From Congeria kusceri (taxonomy: Eukaryota; Mollusca; Bivalvia; Myida; Dreissenidae): a stretch of DNA of 64,000 bases. The translations under genes and the position numbers were made by a program. Numbering within the stretch: position 1 is the stretch's first letter; the number at the start of each line of letters is the position of its first letter. A model generated the notes under the pieces. It was given only the letters and a program-made list of their open reading frames with translations. It was not told the origin of the DNA and made no database searches. Positions 60,296 through 64,000 of the stretch are shown here, one piece after another. The stretch covers positions 42,279,348-42,343,347 of the forward strand of contig CM051038.1 in the NCBI GenBank assembly GCA_027627225.1, written 5' to 3'.

Positions 60296-60709
60296 GCAAA
60301 TAACGGTTTAGAAACAACAGGCTTCAGTCAAACCACAGACATCCAGTTGAACAAACGTCTCACTTTTTTTAACAACGAAGCCACCGGAAAACCAAGCGAG
60401 CATGGTATGCAGTCATCCCGTGGAGCTTGCAAAAGAATATCACAAAAACACCTCAGAAAATCTGCGAGCTGCATCAAATTGTCACCTCTGAGAGCTGAAT
60501 GTCCCATTTATCATTGTAAAAATCCCATTTTCAAGTACGCAAACGACTCGCTAGCTGTGAAGCTCAAAACACTCCTAAAAGTAGGCTCACATAAGTTGGT
60601 CAAATTAACATACGCAAAGTATGATTTGCACAAAATTCACCCGTTCATTTTCTCGAACATAAATCCATTCACACTGCACGACAGGGCGAAGTATATATTG
60701 TACATCTAG
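60287..60709 (+). CDS. Unrecognised open frame, possible terminal exon
   Basis: The frame is open from an AG-preceded position near 60287 to TAG at 60707-60709, about 140 codons. It is the longest non-repetitive frame in this part of the window. The composition is balanced (Lys, Ser, Cys, His present) and it ends NPFTLHDRAKYILYI. There is no ATG near the start, which would fit a 3' exon, but I recognise no family and see no upstream exon. It may be chance. Confidence 0.2.
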   Translation, partial: QFRANNGLETTGFSQTTDIQLNKRLTFFNNEATGKPSEHGMQSSRGACKRISQKHLRKSASCIKLSPLRAECPIYHCKNPIFKYANDSLAVKLKTLLKVGSHKLVKLTYAKYDLHKIHPFIFSNINPFTLHDRAKYILYI

Positions 60710-60713
60710 TTTA

Positions 60714-60824
60714 TGGCGAATCGTTATATCACACTGTGGCGGATCGTTATCACCCTCTGGCGAATCGTCATTAAACTGGGGCGAATCGTTATGTATCGAA
60801 TCGTTATTGTGGTGAATCATTACT
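60714..60824. repeat. ~22 bp imperfect tandem repeat
   Basis: GGCGAATCGTTAT-type cores occur at 60715, 60738, 60760, 60780, 60796 and 60810 with spacings of 14-23 bases. Confidence 0.75.
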
Positions 60825-60839
60825 AAATCTGCCACTCGG

Positions 60840-61740
60840 GGCCTGTAGTTTCATCAGCAATTGAAGCCAACAAAGTTTTTAAAAATGAAAGAATTATAAT
60901 TTACTATTAGCTTTGCCTAAAACAAATAAAATTTTCTTCATGTTCATAGTTCTATGCAAATAAGATGCATAACAATTGACCTTTTCAATTTGTGTCACAA
61001 AGTCAAAGGTGATGAAAAGCCCTATATATTTTCGGCCGATGACACACAATTACATAGATTTGATATTTTTATCAGTTGTAAAATAATAAAAGTCGTTTAC
61101 CTTTTTCTCGTCTTGATTTTATATCCACACTGTAATTTATATTTTGCCGAATTTCTCACATAAAACGTTTGAAAACGAAGTGCAAAAAAATGTGGTGTTG
61201 AAATATTTGCTCAACACATGCCATAATGGGTATAAACATTGACTGACATCGAGGGCCTAAGGGTCGTTTTAAGAAAGAAATAAAACATATAATTGAAACA
61301 TTGCGTTTCAAATGTAAAAATCAACTTTATTTATTTAAACATATTTTATGCCTACAATACGGTTCCAACCAGAAATGTATATGGGCGTTTACAAAATTGC
61401 AACTATCTGAAACAACTTTCGACTCGTTTAGCCTTCAGTATTAAATCTAAACTGGAACGCGTTTAAATATTCCGTCTCTTGCTACATGTATATTATGGAT
61501 ACAAAACACCTTGTTCGAAAGAGCTCTTACGAAATATCAACCAAAACAAAAGTAAATCAAAAGTAAATTGTATTACTAGAGCTACTGTATTATTTAAGAT
61601 ACCGCTGTATAGCGTCTAATGAATGACTACGAATCATACTTAAATGTATTGATGCGCGAATGGCAAACACATTAATCCCATTTTAATTTACTCTTTTTCT
61701 GTAAAAATTTAATGCAAACACACAATTGTAATTATAATTG
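60840..61740. other. Anonymous AT-rich sequence
   Basis: No supported gene or repeat was seen. Confidence 0.45.
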
Positions 61741-61752
61741 TAATTATCCGAA

Positions 61753-61834
61753 TGAAACGCTCTTTTCGGCGCTTCAAATTAGATACAAAAAAAGAACCTT
61801 CATACATCGCCGAAGCGTCGAAAAGAGCGTTTCA
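61753..61834. ncRNA. Near-perfect 23-bp stem hairpin (pre-miRNA-sized)
   Basis: The arms 61753-61775 and 61812-61834 pair over 23 bases with a single G-U position and enclose a 36-base loop. The 82-base size is that of a miRNA precursor, but such near-perfect pairing is also usual for small foldback repeats or siRNA-type hairpins. No other copy was seen in this window. Calling it an RNA gene is an inference. Confidence 0.3.
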
Positions 61835-61839
61835 ATTCT

Positions 61840-62364
61840 TAAATAAAGTACTTTTGCTAAATATATTATTGTTATCTGTTCAATTCAATTTATTCGGATT
61901 TAAGACATTGAAGTCTAAATATCTTATACAAATATCGCGTCAATTGTTTTGTGAAATACGTTATTATTATAGCTGTGTTATCTCTTCAGACATTGTTTTA
62001 CGAATAAACAATGTTTAATAAAGGTAAATGTATATCTATTGTTAGAGTAACTATACGTTTTCAGATTTTTTTTCTCACGTAAGGAAAGCGTAATGATGGT
62101 ACATATAAGATATATAGGCATATAAGATATCTCAATAAATACTATTTTTGAACTCAGCGTCTGTATTCCATTAAATAATTTATCTGATCTTGAAATAATG
62201 AAATAAATTATCAAATTGTGTCTTGAATGACCAGTTTTTGCAGAAATAAACGCAGGAAAACGGTGTATTACATAGGCATTTTTTTAATTTCTCGTAGGGA
62301 GGGGAAACCCCTCTTGCACCCTCCCCGTCCGCGGCCCCTATTGTTCGTGAGCGTCCTACGCGCC
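61840..62364. other. Anonymous sequence with a GC-rich patch
   Basis: A GC-rich patch at 62296-62360 contains the small hairpin GAGGGGAAACCCCTC. No gene was seen. Confidence 0.45.
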
Positions 62365-63440
62365 TGTGTTATTTGCATTTCTTATAATTATTATCTGATT
62401 TGTTTATAAAAGTCATTACATTATTGTATGTATTTGATGCTCAACACTTTCTTTTTACAATTCTTGGTAACTGTGTATAATCGCTACGTCAATATTATTG
62501 ATATGCTATAATATTTATGTGCTATAACATTATATAATGTTTAAGCAATACATTTTGAAATTGGACTAAGCAACGAATGCATAACTTATTTGTAGATATT
62601 TGAAGAAATATGTTATGAAGATATAACATATAATATAAAATAAATAATATTATTGAAACAAAAACATAAAACAGTCATCAGGGTACCTAGGAGAAGTCCC
62701 AATTCAATACGGGTAGCTACTGTTAGCCAATCAACACCCGAGCGGTCTGCACTTATCCGTTTCAGACTTTACATTGGACAAGCTTGCTTGAGCAATTGAC
62801 CAACGGAATAATTTTGTTCAGGTAGGGACCGGGCTTCCACCGAGGTGCGGAAAACAGGACCAATTAAATGATCCCAGGGCGGGCCCGGGGTGATAAACAC
62901 GTGACGGTTCTTAGCCAATTAACGAGGTGTGAACAAATCCACTAAACGGGGTGTGCGATTTATGGCAGAAGCTAATTCATTAGGTGATTAACACTTGTAA
63001 TTGAAAACCAGTGTATTGTGTATGAGAAGGTTGCTCGTACTCAACACGATTGAGGCCACCACTCCATACTATTTACTTGAATATTTTGATAAAATAAGAC
63101 TAAGAACAGGGCCAAATTTATAAAGAATCTTAGATAATTTTCGCAATAAAAGAAAATATTTGTTTATCGTATGTAAAGTGGAATTTAAAATTCATCATTA
63201 AAATCAATATCATGATTCTCATCATCATTAGTATCATCGTCATTATCAGTACCATAAATAATGTCAGTAGATGACGGGATTGTGCCATGGGAGTAGTAGC
63301 AGCATCAGTTGTATTATCATCATCGTCATCCTCCTCCTCCTCCTCCTCCTCATCATCATCATCGTCATCATCAACACAATCAAGTTCTGTATAAGTATAT
63401 GTTACATCATCATCGGCATCATCATCATCGGTATCATCGA
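62365..63440 (-). repeat. Right arm of the 1.1-kb inverted repeat
   Basis: Reverse-complement partner of 37620-38745. The arm begins at the point nearer the window centre (about 62365) and runs out into the (ATC)n microsatellite. Substitutions and small indels are scattered over its length, so it is not recent. Confidence 0.85.
62727..62919. promoter_or_regulatory. Matching CCAAT cluster in right arm
   Basis: GTTAGCCAAT at 62722, ACATTGG near 62773, GACCAA near 62798, GACCAATT near 62857 and TTAGCCAATT at 62911 mirror the left-arm motifs in reverse order. Confidence 0.35.
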
Positions 63441-63515
63441 CATCATCATCATCATCATCATCACCACCACCACCACCATTGATCACCATCATCATCATCA
63501 TCATAGTCATCAGAG
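63195..63515. repeat. Compound (ATC)n/(CTC)n/(CAC)n microsatellite
   Basis: Blocks of ATC with embedded CTC (about 63330-63350) and CAC (about 63463-63478) runs. It overlaps the outer part of the right inverted-repeat arm and mirrors 37560-37930. Confidence 0.92.
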
Positions 63516-63591
63516 ATATTATCTCATATAATAATAATTCAGCTTAAAATATAATATCTAATGAGCGCGATAACCTGTAAGCATATTTTTT

Positions 63592-64000
63592 TTGTCAAGT
63601 ATAACTTCACATTCAAATCGTCACCCGCAGAGATTGACGACCCAAAATGTTATCGGTTACTATGGAAACAGTGTCGATTCTGTTGCCAAATACTGATAAA
63701 AATAATACTGATGTCTGTGTAGCCTGTTAGAAAAATAGAAGATAATGTGTTATTGTCTAAAATATTTTGAAACTTATAAGAGCTTTTAGTATCTTCATAA
63801 ATCATCATCATCATCATCCCATGTTCTTCTGCATTATCACCATTTTATTCATGAAATGTGTTATTAGCGCAAAATAAATGTATTTACTAGTTTGTACGCG
63901 TACTAGTTTTATGTGTTCGCATTAGGCTCTACAAAAGCACATCAAGCTAATCTCGCAATATTAACAGAATACATGGAATATACATTTTTGCAGCAATATT
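63592..64000 (+). repeat. Interspersed repeat, copy 3 (runs off the window)
   Basis: Direct-orientation copy of 41880-42480 with a much shorter ATC tract (63803-63816). It continues to the window end. Confidence 0.8.

Overview
This window looks like nuclear DNA from a repeat-rich, AT-rich invertebrate, most plausibly a bivalve mollusc. The reasons are the standard genetic code, very long trinucleotide microsatellites, a Ty3/gypsy element resembling the Mag/SURL lineage, several LINE and tRNA-SINE relics, and tandem ~145-170 bp repeats of a kind familiar from bivalve genomes. The species is an inference; nothing here fixes it. There are no operons and no complete host gene. The only candidate host coding exon is a 3' exon at 21469-21844.

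Layout. 1-19264 is a tandem array of a ~7.07 kb unit: copy A 571-7237, copy B 7238-14310, and copy C 14311-19264, which is truncated. Each unit carries a (GTA)n tract, two Pol III/tRNA-like segments and a TIR-element relic (the relic is lost from truncated C). A decayed L1/Tx1-type LINE on the minus strand abuts the last (GTA)n tract. 21.4-23.6 kb holds the candidate exon and two families of degenerate ~170 bp tandem repeats. 24320-28886 is a structurally complete Ty3/gypsy retrotransposon with identical 188 bp LTRs, a 5 bp target-site duplication (ATTGT), PBS, PPT and gag-pol, broken only by one frameshift between reverse transcriptase and RNase H. 28.9-37 kb is mostly anonymous sequence with a five-unit tandem repeat, a foldback element, a field of short CCCAC/GTGGG hairpins, another ~200 bp degenerate repeat, and a frameshifted SGNH-hydrolase-like relic.

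37.2-45.8 kb is dominated by microsatellites, one arm of a ~1.1 kb inverted repeat whose partner lies 24 kb away at 62.4-63.4 kb, and a 1.6 kb direct duplication in which one copy has a LINE reverse-transcriptase fragment in place of the native segment. 46.4-58.8 kb is a nested mosaic of four ~1.7-2.0 kb TIR elements (two in each orientation, TA target sites, no transposase), their duplicated spacer, a tRNA-derived SINE with a 13 bp target-site duplication and a visible empty site in the paralogous spacer, and a 5'-truncated LINE inserted in one TIR element. 59-62.3 kb is largely anonymous, with a 22 bp tandem repeat and a near-perfect 23 bp stem hairpin. The window ends in the second inverted-repeat arm and a copy of the 41.9-42.5 kb segment.

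The only coordinated gene set is the retrotransposon gag-pol. The rest is best read as a record of insertion, tandem duplication, inversion and microsatellite expansion. Coordinates of diverged repeats were judged by eye and are approximate to tens of bases.
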